The position numbers and the translations under genes are program-made. A DNA stretch of 64,000 nucleotides, from the NCBI RefSeq assembly GCF_009711415.1, contig NZ_SMLZ01000108.1, forward strand, positions 125,892 through 189,891, in the 5' to 3' direction. The DNA is from Roseibium denhamense (lineage in GTDB: Bacteria > Pseudomonadota > Alphaproteobacteria > Rhizobiales > Stappiaceae). Each line of letters opens with the position of its first letter. The first letter of the stretch is position 1. The notes below the pieces were generated by a model. That model was not told the DNA's origin. It searched no databases and worked only from the letters and a program-made list of their open reading frames with translations. This document shows positions 24,940 through 34,589 of the stretch, piece after piece.

Positions 24940-26202
24940 TTAGAACCGCGTTCCCGACAATGGCTTGAGGTCGATTGAAGGCGCTCTGTCCTGCGCAAGC
25001 TCGGCAACAAGCCGGCCCGTCCCTGCCGATTGGGTGAGCCCAAGATGGCCGTGTCCAAAGGCGTAGATGACCCTGGGATCTGCGCTGGCCCGGCTGATGA
25101 CCGGAAGACTGTCCGGAAGGGACGGCCGGTAGCCCATCCATTCCGTCCCGCCCTCAGCTTCCAGCCCGGGCAAAAAGCTCTTCGCCTTCTCCAAGAGCGC
25201 TTTTGACCGTTTGTAATTGGGGGGCAGCTTGAGCCCGCCGAGTTCAACCGCTCCGCCGATGCGCACGCCACCCTTGTTGCGGCTTGCGACAAAACCGTGA
25301 TCGGAAAAGGTCAAATGGGTGCGGATATCAAAAGCCCCTTGCGGAAGCGTGGTGTTGTAGCCCCGCTCCGTTTCCAGCGGGATCGTGTCACCGATGGTTT
25401 TCGCAAGCTGATGTGACCAGGCGCCTGCGCACACAACCACCTGGCGCGCCAGCACCCTCTTACCCTTGCATTGCAGGGCAATCCCGTCTTCCCCGGGAGC
25501 CAGTTTTTGAACCTCTTCCTCGATAAATCCGCCACCCCGGCTCAGGAAAATGCCAGTCAGATGGCGGAGCCAAGCCGCGGGGTCAATTGTGTTCATCCAG
25601 TCAGGAGTGAATACCGCATGGGTAAATTGGTCCGACAATCCGGGCTGAATGTCCGCTATGGCACCATGGCTCTCCAGGACCTCAAAGCGGATCCCATGTT
25701 CGGTTTTCGCCTTGCGTGCAGGCAAATCCGCCTCAAAGCTGCGGCGGCCTTCAAAAAGCTGCAACTGCCCTTCCCGGCACATCAACTCTTCGCCGCCCAC
25801 CGTTTTGATCAGGTCCTCCAGAGCCGTCTGCGTGAGGCGCATCAACTCGGCCTGGTGTTGAATGGACGCCCTGTACCGGTCCGGCCAGCTGGCCCGCCAA
25901 AACCGCAACATCCATGGCGCAATCTTCAGGGCATAACTTGGCGGAACCGCTAAAGGTCCGAGCGGATCGAGAAGCCATTTCGGCGCTTTCAACATGATAC
26001 CGGGGGCCGCAAGCGGCATAACTTCGGTAAAGGCAAACGCACCGGCGTTGCCCTCGGAGGTTTTCAAACCGTCCTCGGCGCGGTCGATGATCACAACTTT
26101 TCGGCCAGCCTCCTGAAGGGCAAGCGCGGAACAAATCCCGAGGACGCCCCCACCGACAATGGCAACATCTTCTTTGTGCGGTCCTTCTTGAGACTGCGTC
26201 AT
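24940..26202 (-). CDS. FAD-dependent D-amino-acid dehydrogenase, probable cis-4-hydroxy-D-proline dehydrogenase
   Basis: The 420-residue DadA/DAO-type protein has an N-terminal FAD-binding motif [20 protein letters not shown] with acidic end VVIID, an ATG motif VVVCAGAWS at about residue 255, and the C-terminal [14 protein letters not shown] plus [19 protein letters not shown] seen in D-amino acid dehydrogenases. It should oxidise cis-4-hydroxy-D-proline (the epimerase product) to pyrroline-4-hydroxy-2-carboxylate. The ATG overlaps the epimerase stop by 4 nt. Substrate is inferred from the neighbours. Confidence 0.85.
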   Translation of the reverse strand: MTQSQEGPHKEDVAIVGGGVLGICSALALQEAGRKVVIIDRAEDGLKTSEGNAGAFAFTEVMPLAAPGIMLKAPKWLLDPLGPLAVPPSYALKIAPWMLRFWRASWPDRYRASIQHQAELMRLTQTALEDLIKTVGGEELMCREGQLQLFEGRRSFEADLPARKAKTEHGIRFEVLESHGAIADIQPGLSDQFTHAVFTPDWMNTIDPAAWLRHLTGIFLSRGGGFIEEEVQKLAPGEDGIALQCKGKRVLARQVVVCAGAWSHQLAKTIGDTIPLETERGYNTTLPQGAFDIRTHLTFSDHGFVASRNKGGVRIGGAVELGGLKLPPNYKRSKALLEKAKSFLPGLEAEGGTEWMGYRPSLPDSLPVISRASADPRVIYAFGHGHLGLTQSAGTGRLVAELAQDRAPSIDLKPLSGTRF

Positions 26203-27131
26203 GCGGTAAACCCGGACCGGTAAGGATCTGCGGGGGCAAAAATCAGATTGGCCTCTGACGTGACAAACGCCTGCCCAGTGATCGTCGGGATAACGCCGCC
26301 TTGCTCGCCCTTTTGGTAGCTCAGGCGGTAGGTGCTCCCGATAATGCTCTCCTGCACATAGTCTGTTTCCGGCGCCAAAAGCCCGTCGCCTGCAAGGCAG
26401 GCAAGCTTTGCAGATGAACCGGTGCCACAGGGAGACCGGTCAAAGGCTCCGCCCGGACACAGGACAAAGTTTCGGCTGTCGGCACTTGGGTTCTTCGCTG
26501 GACCGGAAAGCTCGATATGGTCGATCCAGGCCCCTACCTCTCCGGTAACACCCGCTTCTTCCAGCGCTTTCCGCAAGGTCAGAGTAAAATCGGTCAGAGC
26601 GCGGACATTTTCCAGTTCCAGGGGAACCGGGCTGTCTTTCATCAGGAAGAACCAGTTGCCGCCCCAGGCGACATCACCGGCCACCGGACCGAAACCCGGC
26701 ACATCAACCGCGATATCCTTGTGCAGCCGGTAGCTTTCGACATTCACAATGGACGCGGTATTGGCATCCGCCAGATGAACTTCGACAATCCCGACGGGTG
26801 TTTCAATCCGGTGGCGGCCAAGCTCAATCCGGCCGAGATGGTGAAGCGTTGCAGCCAGCCCGATCGTTGCGTGCCCGCACATTCCAAGACATTGCAATGT
26901 GTTGAAGTAAATCACGGCGGCAGCGCAGTCCGGGCGCGACGGCGGCAGCAAGAGCGCCCCAACCATTGCCTCATGGCCGCGCGGTTCATTGACCACAGCT
27001 CCAAAAAAATCAATGTGGTCTTGCTCGAGCCGGCGCACCTTGTCTGCAAGGCTGCCCTCGCCAAGGTCCGGGCCGCCCTCGATCACGACACGTGTCGGCT
27101 CGCCCGCCGTATGACTGTCAATCACCCGCAT
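26199..27131 (-). CDS. 4-hydroxyproline 2-epimerase
   Basis: The start at 27131 (MRVIDSHTAGEPTRVVIEGG) gives 310 residues. Both catalytic Cys are present: CLGMCGHATIG at about residues 80-90 and AFDRSPCGTGSSAKL at about 228-242. The N-terminal SHTAGEPTR and central GGNWFF are typical of hydroxyproline epimerases, which convert trans-4-hydroxy-L-proline to cis-4-hydroxy-D-proline. It overlaps the upstream DapA-like gene by 10 nt and the downstream dehydrogenase by 4 nt. Proline racemase would be the alternative, but the operon argues for hydroxyproline. Confidence 0.88.
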   Translation of the reverse strand: MRVIDSHTAGEPTRVVIEGGPDLGEGSLADKVRRLEQDHIDFFGAVVNEPRGHEAMVGALLLPPSRPDCAAAVIYFNTLQCLGMCGHATIGLAATLHHLGRIELGRHRIETPVGIVEVHLADANTASIVNVESYRLHKDIAVDVPGFGPVAGDVAWGGNWFFLMKDSPVPLELENVRALTDFTLTLRKALEEAGVTGEVGAWIDHIELSGPAKNPSADSRNFVLCPGGAFDRSPCGTGSSAKLACLAGDGLLAPETDYVQESIIGSTYRLSYQKGEQGGVIPTITGQAFVTSEANLIFAPADPYRSGFTA

Positions 27132-28081
27132 TCGGCAACAACACCCCCTTGCATTGACCAATCCGCATACCAGGACCGGAACAGCTGATACTGATCTTCA
27201 ACATACCGTTGCTGGGCCGGACTAAGGGAATCGGTCTCGTTGAAATGATGACGGTAGGCGTCTTCGCCATTCAACACCATGAGATGTTTGTAATAGAGAA
27301 CGAGATCGGGGCCCTCATCAAAACTGGACAATACGGCCAGGGCCTCTTCCAGTTCACGTGCCTTGGCACGGGCTCCGACATGTCCTTCTGCTGCCTTTTG
27401 GCAAAGCTTGACCAGATGCAGCACCTCTTTCGGCAAGGCATTACCTATCCCGGTGATTGCACCGGTTGCCCCGCAATTGACAAAGCCATGAAAGACGGCT
27501 GTATCGACGCCGACCATCAAGGTTACATCATCCTCCTGGGAGGTGATGTTTTCAGCGGCATAGCGCAGGTCGTCCGGCCCGCCGAACTCCTTGAAGCCGA
27601 CCAGATTTTTGAACCTGGACCGCAACTCGAAAAAAAGATCCGCACGGGTCGCAAAGCCATAATACGGGCTGTTGTAAATTACTGCGGGCAGATCCGGTGC
27701 GGCCGATAAAACCGCGCTGAAGTGATCACGCTGCGCGGCAAGCGAACTCCCTCGGGATAATACCCGGGGGATCACCATAAGCCCGCGCGCTCCAACTTTT
27801 TGCGCATGCGCCGCGTGCGCCGCTGCGGACTTGGTGTTTATCGCACCGGTGCCAACCACAACCGGAACACCGGCGACAACAAGCCGCTCGACCCCCTCCA
27901 TCCGCTCTTCATCGCTCAGGAGCGGCCAATCGCCCATGGATCCACAATAGATAACAGCGGACATTCCCTGCGCGATCAGCTCTTCGCCTTTTTGAACAAG
28001 CGCGCCAAAATCCGGCCGACGGTCTGAATCGCACGGGGTCATCAAAGCCGGCATACATCCGGAAAACACGCTTGTCGTCAT
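27122..28081 (-). CDS. DapA-family aldolase, probable pyrroline-4-hydroxy-2-carboxylate deaminase
   Basis: The start at 28081 (MTTSVFSGCMPALMTPCDSD) has a GAGGA ribosome site and gives 319 residues. DHDPS-family features are the (beta/alpha)8 barrel, GSMGDWPLLSDEER in place of G-T-T-G-E, the Tyr of YNSPYYGF (about 142), and the Schiff-base Lys in NLVGFKEFGG (about 171). In hydroxyproline degradation a DapA-like enzyme turns pyrroline-4-hydroxy-2-carboxylate into 2-oxoglutarate semialdehyde and ammonia; being first in an operon with the epimerase and dehydrogenase fits this. The semialdehyde dehydrogenase and transporter are not in the window. Confidence 0.83.
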   Translation of the reverse strand: MTTSVFSGCMPALMTPCDSDRRPDFGALVQKGEELIAQGMSAVIYCGSMGDWPLLSDEERMEGVERLVVAGVPVVVGTGAINTKSAAAHAAHAQKVGARGLMVIPRVLSRGSSLAAQRDHFSAVLSAAPDLPAVIYNSPYYGFATRADLFFELRSRFKNLVGFKEFGGPDDLRYAAENITSQEDDVTLMVGVDTAVFHGFVNCGATGAITGIGNALPKEVLHLVKLCQKAAEGHVGARAKARELEEALAVLSSFDEGPDLVLYYKHLMVLNGEDAYRHHFNETDSLSPAQQRYVEDQYQLFRSWYADWSMQGGVVAECG

Positions 28082-28331
28082 TGCCTTATCCTCTTCAAAA
28101 CCGGCCCTTGGCCGCAAATGCTCTTTTTGCGTGATCACGCCCACGCTTGCCGGAAAACGCCGAGCGTGCGGGCCCTTTGCGGGCCGGCACGCCTGTCCGC
28201 TCCGGGACGGACAGGACCCCATCGGAAAACCACTGCAGGTCCGGCACCGGGAGGCCAACACCACTATTGCAACGCCAAGCGACCACCTGCCACGCACCGG
28301 AATTCCTTCCCTCACAAATCGCTATCTCATT

Positions 28332-28348
28332 TTGGATCCAATATCCAA
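28332..28348. promoter_or_regulatory. inverted repeat, candidate operator of the GntR-type regulator
   Basis: TTGGAT at 28332-28337 and ATCCAA at 28343-28348 are separated by 5 bp. The repeat is in the divergent gap between the hydroxyproline operon and its presumed regulator, 77 bp before the regulator ATG, in an AT-rich stretch. A symmetric 6-5-6 site suits a GntR dimer. Binding is inferred. Confidence 0.4.
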
Positions 28349-28424
28349 TATTAAATTATCAATGCCGGAAACTCCTTTCGCAGGAAGCTGCTTTCGCCTA
28401 AAACAACAGCAACAAGGGCATGGC

Positions 28425-29099
28425 ATGATGAAGTTGAAATCTATGGACATTTCGGCGACTGCGTCAGCGTCGTCGATCATATTCGACGCCCTTCGCAAGG
28501 CGATAATCGAAGGACAGTTCCAGGAAGGCGAACCTTTGCGTCAGGACGAAATCGCAAAGCTGTTCAACACAAGCCGCATTCCCGTCCGCGAAGCCATCTC
28601 CCGGCTGGAGGAGCACGGGCTGGTCACCACCCAGCGCTACAAGGGAGCGGTTGTCGCCACCCTCTCACCGGCGGAAACCGCTGAGATATTCGACCTGAGA
28701 GCCTTGCTCGAACCGGACATTATCCGAAATGCCGTGCCCAATATGACCACAGACCTCCTGGCCGATGCCCGCCAAAAATGTGCCGCCTTTTCCATCTCTG
28801 ACGATCCAATGACCTGGGGCGATCTGAACCGGGATTTTCACGAGACACTTTATGCGGCGAGCACCCTCTCCTACTTCAAGGACGTTGCCGCAAATGCGCT
28901 GGACCGTGTCGAGCGCCAAATCCGGGCACAGCTCCTGCTGACTGATGGCATGGCGCGCGCAGAGGCGGAGCATGTTGCAATCCTCGATGCCTGCGCGGCG
29001 GCGGATGCAGACCGCGCCGCGGACCTAACCCGCGCGCATATCCTGGGCGCAAAAACATCCCTTCTGCGAAAGCTGGCGGAAGGCCGGGACGGAGCTTGA
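28425..29099 (+). CDS. GntR family regulator, FCD subfamily
   Basis: The 224-residue regulator starts at one of two ATGs at 28425/28428 (MMKLKSMDISATASASSIIF). The winged helix-turn-helix (about residues 17-80) shows QDEIAKLFNTSRIPVREAIS, the GntR recognition pattern. The FCD ligand domain follows, with Asp/His metal-ligand positions visible in DLNRDFHETLYAA and a later AEHVAILDAC. It is divergent from the hydroxyproline operon and most likely represses it in the absence of hydroxyproline or an intermediate. A longer upstream frame from 28131 lacks a ribosome site and is not used. Confidence 0.88.
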   Translation: MMKLKSMDISATASASSIIFDALRKAIIEGQFQEGEPLRQDEIAKLFNTSRIPVREAISRLEEHGLVTTQRYKGAVVATLSPAETAEIFDLRALLEPDIIRNAVPNMTTDLLADARQKCAAFSISDDPMTWGDLNRDFHETLYAASTLSYFKDVAANALDRVERQIRAQLLLTDGMARAEAEHVAILDACAAADADRAADLTRAHILGAKTSLLRKLAEGRDGA

Positions 29100-29245
29100 T
29101 CAAGCCCTTCCACCTCAACTGACCTGCGAATGCATTGATATTGCGGAATCAGACACGGATGAAGACTTCGGCAGCTTCTAAATTGGTCTGAACGGAACGC
29201 ACGGTTTTAAACGGCCTGTCTACGTGCGGACAAATCCAGAAACGA

Positions 29246-29260
29246 GAACAGTAAGAGAAC
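29246..29260 (+). promoter_or_regulatory. SOS box 1 upstream of lexA
   Basis: GAAC at 29246-29249 and GAAC at 29257-29260 are separated by 7 bp, a perfect match to the alphaproteobacterial LexA site GAAC-N7-GAAC. It lies about 10 bp upstream of the likely -35 of lexA. Confidence 0.8.
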
Positions 29261-29268
29261 GTTTACCC

Positions 29269-29297
29269 TTGCAGAACACAATAAGAACAGGTAGTGT
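29269..29297 (+). promoter_or_regulatory. lexA promoter with embedded SOS box 2
   Basis: A -35-like TTGCAG (29269-29274) and -10-like TAGTGT (29292-29297) are 17 bp apart. The second perfect GAAC-N7-GAAC site (29274-29288) sits between them, so LexA would block polymerase directly. A third, imperfect GTTC-N7-GTTT follows at 29297-29311. Confidence 0.75.
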
Positions 29298-29346
29298 GTT
29301 CTTGATTTGTTTCACAAGCGCCGCGAGCGCGAGAGGATCTGCAGCA

Positions 29347-30057
29347 ATGTTGACGCGCAAGCAGTACGAACTGCTCATGTTCATCCATGAAAGACTCAAG
29401 GAAACAGGCGTTCCGCCGTCCTTCGATGAGATGAAGGAAGCGCTGGATCTCAGATCCAAGTCCGGAATTCACCGGCTGATAACGGCGCTGGAGGAGCGCG
29501 GCTTCATCCGCCGTCTTCCGAACCGGGCTAGGGCGATGGAAGTTGTCCGCCTCCCCGATTCGATTGCGCCGGGTCTTGGCGCGCCGCGCCCGCGTGGCAG
29601 CTTTTCCCCTGAGGTCATCGAGGGCTCGCTCGGAAAACCGGAGCCCGCTAAACCGGCCCCTGAGCCGGAGACCAGCGGCATTGAAATTCCGGTCATGGGA
29701 CGCATTGCTGCGGGCGTGCCGATCGAGGCCATTCAGACCCACAGCCACTCGATCACGGTTCCGCCGGAGCTGCTTGGCAAAGGCGAACATTACGCTCTTG
29801 AAGTGCGCGGCGACTCCATGATCGAGGCAGGTATTCTGGATGGCGACACGGTGCTCATCCGGCGCACAAGCACCGCGGACAGCGGCGACATTGTTGTCGC
29901 ACTCGTGGATGACGAGGAAGCCACATTGAAGCGGCTGCGCAAAAAAGGTGCTTCAATCGCGCTGGAAGCGGCAAATCCGGCTTATGAGACCCGCATTTTT
30001 GGGCCGGGCCGGGTGCGCGTCCAGGGGCGCCTTGTGGCGCTGTTCCGGCAATATTGA
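29347..30057 (+). CDS. lexA: LexA, SOS repressor and autoprotease
   Basis: The start at 29347 ([20 protein letters not shown]) gives 236 residues. The N-terminal winged helix (about 1-65) includes [22 protein letters not shown] Pro-rich hinge leads to the cleavage site Ala-Gly in GRIAAGVP (about residue 119-120). The Ser of GDSM (about 157) and the Lys in EEATLKRL (about 195) form the Ser-Lys dyad. Two SOS boxes in its own promoter show autoregulation. The same box also occurs before a small ORF upstream of dnaE at 63461-63475. Confidence 0.97.
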   Translation: MLTRKQYELLMFIHERLKETGVPPSFDEMKEALDLRSKSGIHRLITALEERGFIRRLPNRARAMEVVRLPDSIAPGLGAPRPRGSFSPEVIEGSLGKPEPAKPAPEPETSGIEIPVMGRIAAGVPIEAIQTHSHSITVPPELLGKGEHYALEVRGDSMIEAGILDGDTVLIRRTSTADSGDIVVALVDDEEATLKRLRKKGASIALEAANPAYETRIFGPGRVRVQGRLVALFRQY

Positions 30058-30327
30058 CGTGACTGGGTCCGGCGCGGGCAGCAGCTGGATCAAATGATGC
30101 GGTAGATGGAGCGGCGGACCCGGCCTGTGTCCCGAAAGACCGGGGAGGCGCTAACCCCAAGCGCTGAAGTCGGCAGGGGACCGAATACGGACTGATCGCC
30201 TCGACCAAAAGACGCGTTAATGCAGGGCCGGTGCCCCCGGGTCAGAAACGCCGTATGCCAGAAGAGTTATGGGTCTTTGGGTGCTCAAGCGAATTACCGC
30301 TGCTCTGTCACGCGGCGATGCTTGATT
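30058..30327. other. convergent gap between lexA and comEC
   Basis: The 270 bp between the ends of lexA and comEC have no convincing ORF, tRNA or intrinsic terminator. It is GC-rich with several short complementary runs (around 30130-30180), which is not enough to call an RNA gene. Confidence 0.5.
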
Positions 30328-32790
30328 TCAATAGGCGGTAGACGGGCTGGCATCTTTACCGCGTTCACGCAAAAAAGCGGCGATTTGTTCACGCAAGCTC
30401 CTGTTGGTGACAGTGCCGTCCTTGTGCCAGGGCCGCTTTGGCGCTGACAAGGCAAAGCGCATCTTTGAGATATTTGACCGACCCCTGTTTGCGTCAGACA
30501 CGCGTTCCTTCACCGGTTCGGTTTTGGCAGCAGACCGCGCTTGCATTTGTTCGGACGGACCGTATTGACCGCGGTCCGGCCGCGCCAGCCAGATCGAAAT
30601 TGCTCCTTTTTCCCGCCGGAAAGGCCCATCAAAAACAAGCGCAGGGCAATTTTGCGGAGCGATCAGATCGGTCACGATCAAATCGGCACGATGACAATCC
30701 TCCCGAAGGGCTTCCGCAGTCTTTGGCTGAGAAATCAGGAGGTGGCTGCCGCCCCCGCCCACCGGAATGCTCTGGTGCGCAGAGTAAGCTGCCGTAATGC
30801 AGCCGCTTGCATCACATTTCCGCTGAGGCGATTTCATCTTGCGCGATTTGATCGTTTGCACACGTGATCCATCAGCCTGCAGCCAGACATCAGAAACAAA
30901 GGAAGAGCGGCTGTCCGACAATTTCAGAACCCCTTCTGAATCCCGTGCGGCAAGGCGCATACCGGTATCACTGATTTGAACGTCCGGAGGCCGGTGATCC
31001 CACAAGACCGCAGCTGCTGCGACAAACGGCCCGACGGCCAGCACGCGCCAGCGCCCTTGCGCCAGCAGCCCCAGAAACAAGCCGGTCATGAGCCAGAGCG
31101 TGGCGAACGCCGGCAGGTTTCCGATGGCACCGCTTCCCGCACTCAACGCGGCGGTGAACGCTGCGATCTCCATAAGGACCTCAAGAGCAAACGCCATGAC
31201 AGCTAACGGCAGGCTGGCGAGCCCGAATGGCATCAAAACAAGGGCAAGCACTCCCATCGGCATGACAATGAGCGAGAATACGGGCATCCCGAGCAGGTTG
31301 CCGATCAATCCGTAAGGTGCTATCCGCCCAAAATGATAGGCCCCAATGATCCCGGTGGCCAGGCCAGCAACGGCGGCTGTCACGATAAGCCCTGCGGCCC
31401 ATTTGCCGCAAAAGCGGATCACTTGTACGGGCAGCCCATGGGGCCGCCGGTTCCGCAGACGCTCGGAGGAGCGGTCGCGCCAGCCATCATAAACAGCAAC
31501 AAGGCACACCACGGCGGCAAAAGACATTTGAAAGCCTGGGTGAAACAAGCGCTCGGGCGCAAGGAGCAGCAAAAACAGCGCCGCCAAGGCCACGCTGCGA
31601 AGCGTGAGGCCACGCCGGCCGGCCACCACGCCCAGAAAGACCAGTGCGATCATGAGAAACGACCGCTGGGTCGCCACCGACGCCCCAGAAATGACAAGAT
31701 AAAAGACCGCAGCTGCCAATGCGGCTATGGCCGCCAGTTTGTGGATCGGCCATCGCACCGCAACCGGACCGATTGCGGCAAACACAAACAGGAGCACGCT
31801 GTAAGCGCCCCCTGCGAACAGCGCCATATGAAGACCCGATATGGCCAGGATATGGGCAAGTCCGGCAGCCCTGAGATCTTCTTCTTCCTGATCGCTAATG
31901 CCGTTCCGGTCTCCCACCAGAAGGGCGACAGCAAGTGCGGAGGATGGCCCTTCCTTGAGGCTCTCCCGGATTTGGCCGCTCAAGTACTGGCGAAACCGGT
32001 CAACCTTTCCGGCCAGATATATGCCCGTCGTTACGTCTTCGGCGGGAACCTTTCTGGGCGGACCATAGCTGTATCCGGTTGCCCCAAGCGTCTGGAAAAA
32101 AGCACGGAAGGAAAAGTCATATCCGCCCGGCATGACCGGTCCGGATGGCGGAAAAAGCCGGGCGCGGAGTGAGATCGTCTCGCCAACGGAATGAGTGCTT
32201 GCAGGCGGGACCCGGATACGGACTTTTTCGGGAAACCTGAGCGCTGCCGCCGGCACTTTGTTAATGGCCTCGACTTTAAGAACAAGGCGCGGGCCAGACA
32301 CCCCGGCCTGACTACTGAGGACGGTTCCAACAAGCGCCGCGGTGACCGGCTCTGCAAGTTTTGGCCCGGCAACGAGATCCGACCGCAAAGCCCCCGCGCA
32401 CACGCCTCCGAGTAAGGTCAACACCAGAAGAAGAGCCAGTGACCGCCCGTATCCGCAGAAATAGGCGGTTCCAGCGATTGCCGCCATCAAGGCTGCCACC
32501 GCCAGCCAGAGCGGTTCCTGCGGCAGAACCGCATAAAGGCCTATGCCGCCGCAGTAAGAAAAGGCGAGGCACAGCAAGCCTTTTTGATCCCAGAAGGCCT
32601 CCCGATCCCGCCCGGTCTGCACACTTTCCGCGCCCGTGCGCCCCGGCAGGAACCGGTCGATTGGTGAACGGGCTCGGGACCGGCCCTCAAAGGCGCCCGC
32701 AGGACCGGATATTTCAGTTGATTCAGAAAGGGGCTGGCCGTTGCGCGCACGGTTTATACGATCCACAGGCTGGGTGTTTGTCCCTCCCAT
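30328..32790 (-). CDS. comEC: ComEC/Rec2 family DNA-uptake channel protein
   Basis: The 820-residue polytopic membrane protein has an N-terminal extension, three early membrane helices (about 90-150), a DUF4131/OB-like segment (about 160-260) and the Competence domain with GLAHILAISGLHMALFAGGA (about 310-330) plus six or more helices to about 610. The C-terminal part is short and lacks the HxHxDH metallo-beta-lactamase nuclease motif of Bacillus ComEC; only a degenerate remnant remains. ComEC moves single-stranded DNA across the inner membrane. It is divergent from gltX by 141 bp. Whether natural transformation is functional is unknown. Confidence 0.85.
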   Translation of the reverse strand: MGGTNTQPVDRINRARNGQPLSESTEISGPAGAFEGRSRARSPIDRFLPGRTGAESVQTGRDREAFWDQKGLLCLAFSYCGGIGLYAVLPQEPLWLAVAALMAAIAGTAYFCGYGRSLALLLVLTLLGGVCAGALRSDLVAGPKLAEPVTAALVGTVLSSQAGVSGPRLVLKVEAINKVPAAALRFPEKVRIRVPPASTHSVGETISLRARLFPPSGPVMPGGYDFSFRAFFQTLGATGYSYGPPRKVPAEDVTTGIYLAGKVDRFRQYLSGQIRESLKEGPSSALAVALLVGDRNGISDQEEEDLRAAGLAHILAISGLHMALFAGGAYSVLLFVFAAIGPVAVRWPIHKLAAIAALAAAVFYLVISGASVATQRSFLMIALVFLGVVAGRRGLTLRSVALAALFLLLLAPERLFHPGFQMSFAAVVCLVAVYDGWRDRSSERLRNRRPHGLPVQVIRFCGKWAAGLIVTAAVAGLATGIIGAYHFGRIAPYGLIGNLLGMPVFSLIVMPMGVLALVLMPFGLASLPLAVMAFALEVLMEIAAFTAALSAGSGAIGNLPAFATLWLMTGLFLGLLAQGRWRVLAVGPFVAAAAVLWDHRPPDVQISDTGMRLAARDSEGVLKLSDSRSSFVSDVWLQADGSRVQTIKSRKMKSPQRKCDASGCITAAYSAHQSIPVGGGGSHLLISQPKTAEALREDCHRADLIVTDLIAPQNCPALVFDGPFRREKGAISIWLARPDRGQYGPSEQMQARSAAKTEPVKERVSDANRGRSNISKMRFALSAPKRPWHKDGTVTNRSLREQIAAFLRERGKDASPSTAY

Positions 32791-32931
32791 CCCCTAGCCT
32801 TTCTGCCCGCGCCTTGACGAAAGGCGGAGCCCCCTATTTTGCCGCGTCAAAGCCTGTGCTAAGACCGCGCCACATCCCGAAGCGGCGCGTTAACAGCCCC
32901 GCTATTCTGACAGAGACAATCAAAAAGAACC

Positions 32932-34362
32932 ATGGCTAAAGACATCGTTACGCGCTTCGCGCCCTCTCCGACCGGCTTCCTTCACATTGGCGGCGCCCGC
33001 ACAGCCTTGTTCAACTGGCTGTTCGCCAAACATGCCGGCGGCAAGATGTTGCTCCGGATCGAGGATACCGACCGCGCTCGGTCCACACAGGAAGCCGTTG
33101 ACGCCATCATGGACGGTTTGTCCTGGTTGGGGCTGGATTGGGATGGCGAGCCGATCTCCCAGTTTTCGAGACTTGACCGCCACAAAGAGGCCGTGGAAGC
33201 GATGCTCGCAAACGGGTCGGCCTACCGGTGCTATTCCACACCGGAAGAAGTCGATGCCATGCGTGAAAAGGCGCGCGCGGAGGGGCGCCCGCCCCGGTAT
33301 GACGGAACGTGGCGCAACAAGGATGCTTCGGAAGCACCGGACGGGGTCGACCCGGTTATCCGCTTGAAAGCACCGGAAGACGGGGAAACCGTCGTTGATG
33401 ACATGGTGCAGGGCCGTGTGGTCATTCCGAACAAGGATCTTGACGACTTCGTACTGATGCGCTCCGACGGGACACCCACCTACATGCTGGCGGTCGTTGT
33501 CGATGATCACGATATGGCCGTGACTCATATTATCAGAGGCGTCGATCACCTGACCAACGCGGCGCGGCAGACCCTGATTTTCAAGGCCCTCGGCTGGGAC
33601 GTGCCGGCCATGGCGCATATTCCCCTGATCCATGGACCGGATGGTGCAAAACTGTCCAAACGCCATGGTGCGACCGGCGCCGAGGCCTACCGGGCCATGG
33701 GGTATCTGCCCCAGGCCATGCGCAACTACCTTGCACGCCTAGGCTGGAGCCATGGCGACGAGGAGATCATGGCGCTCAGTGACATGATCAAGTGGTTCGG
33801 GATGGATGCGGTTGGCCAGTCGGCTGCAAGGTTCGACTTCAAGAAACTGGAAAACCTGAACGGCCACTACATGCGGGCGACGGAAGATGCCGAGCTTCTG
33901 GACCACTGGAAGGTTTACTTGGCCCATGCCGACGGCGGCAAGGATGTGCTTGCATGGATGGCGGACGCCAAAAATGCTGCAACTGCGCTCACCGCCCTGC
34001 CCGGCCTCAAGGAACGCGCCAAGACGCTGGTCGAACTGACCGAAAGCGCTTCCTATCTGTGGCGGCCGCGCCCGCTCGACACAGACGAGAAGGCCGACAA
34101 AATCCTGAACGATGACGCCAAGGCCATTCTGGGTGACCTTCATGCAGTTCTGGAAGGTGTTTCCGGTTGGGCTGCGGAGCCTCTTGAAACGGCAGTCAAA
34201 GCCTATGCGGAGCAAAAAGAGCTGAAGCTGGGAAAAGTCGCCCAGCCGCTGCGCGCCGCCCTCACCGGCCGCGGTACGTCTCCGGGTATTTATGACGTTC
34301 TGATTGCACTGGGGCGTGATGAATCTCTTGCCCGCATCCACGATCAGGCCGCCAAATCCTGA
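32932..34362 (+). CDS. gltX: glutamyl-tRNA synthetase
   Basis: The 476-residue class I synthetase has [20 protein letters not shown] (HIGH motif, about residues 8-27) and the KLSKRHG motif (KMSKS equivalent, about 240). It charges tRNA-Glu; alphaproteobacteria often have a second GltX, and one is commonly non-discriminating (also charging tRNA-Gln). Length is normal. It precedes gltA after a hairpin terminator, in the order lexA-comEC-gltX-gltA common in Rhizobiales. Confidence 0.97.
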   Translation: MAKDIVTRFAPSPTGFLHIGGARTALFNWLFAKHAGGKMLLRIEDTDRARSTQEAVDAIMDGLSWLGLDWDGEPISQFSRLDRHKEAVEAMLANGSAYRCYSTPEEVDAMREKARAEGRPPRYDGTWRNKDASEAPDGVDPVIRLKAPEDGETVVDDMVQGRVVIPNKDLDDFVLMRSDGTPTYMLAVVVDDHDMAVTHIIRGVDHLTNAARQTLIFKALGWDVPAMAHIPLIHGPDGAKLSKRHGATGAEAYRAMGYLPQAMRNYLARLGWSHGDEEIMALSDMIKWFGMDAVGQSAARFDFKKLENLNGHYMRATEDAELLDHWKVYLAHADGGKDVLAWMADAKNAATALTALPGLKERAKTLVELTESASYLWRPRPLDTDEKADKILNDDAKAILGDLHAVLEGVSGWAAEPLETAVKAYAEQKELKLGKVAQPLRAALTGRGTSPGIYDVLIALGRDESLARIHDQAAKS

Positions 34363-34393
34363 AGTTATCCAGACGGTGAAGACGGCAAAAAAC

Positions 34394-34432
34394 GAGGCCT
34401 GGTATGACGTTTACGTCAAACCCGGCCTCTTT
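34394..34432 (+). terminator. probable terminator after gltX
   Basis: A long imperfect hairpin pairs GAGGCC (34394-34399) with GGCCTC (34424-34429) and has an inner TGACG/CGTCA arm. It is followed by only TTT, so it may be a partial terminator. The rest of 34433-34589 is the gltA promoter region. Confidence 0.55.
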
Positions 34433-34589
34433 GACCAAAGCGGTATGCCCGCCTGCTTGCGGCAGTGCGGCAAATGGGATAGGCAAGACGCGACCATTCC
34501 TCCAGCGCCGACCGGCTTTGTGGATCGGGTCTTCTTCTAAGGCCTGCCGTCCGGCGGTGCGATTGGATAACAAACAGGGGGTTTTCTGA

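Noticed and set aside
29297-29311. third SOS box at lexA
   Set aside because: One arm is GTTT rather than GTTC, so it is kept only as an imperfect site.
30130-30250. structured RNA between lexA and comEC
   Set aside because: Only short complementary runs are visible; no known RNA family pattern, promoter or terminator could be supported.
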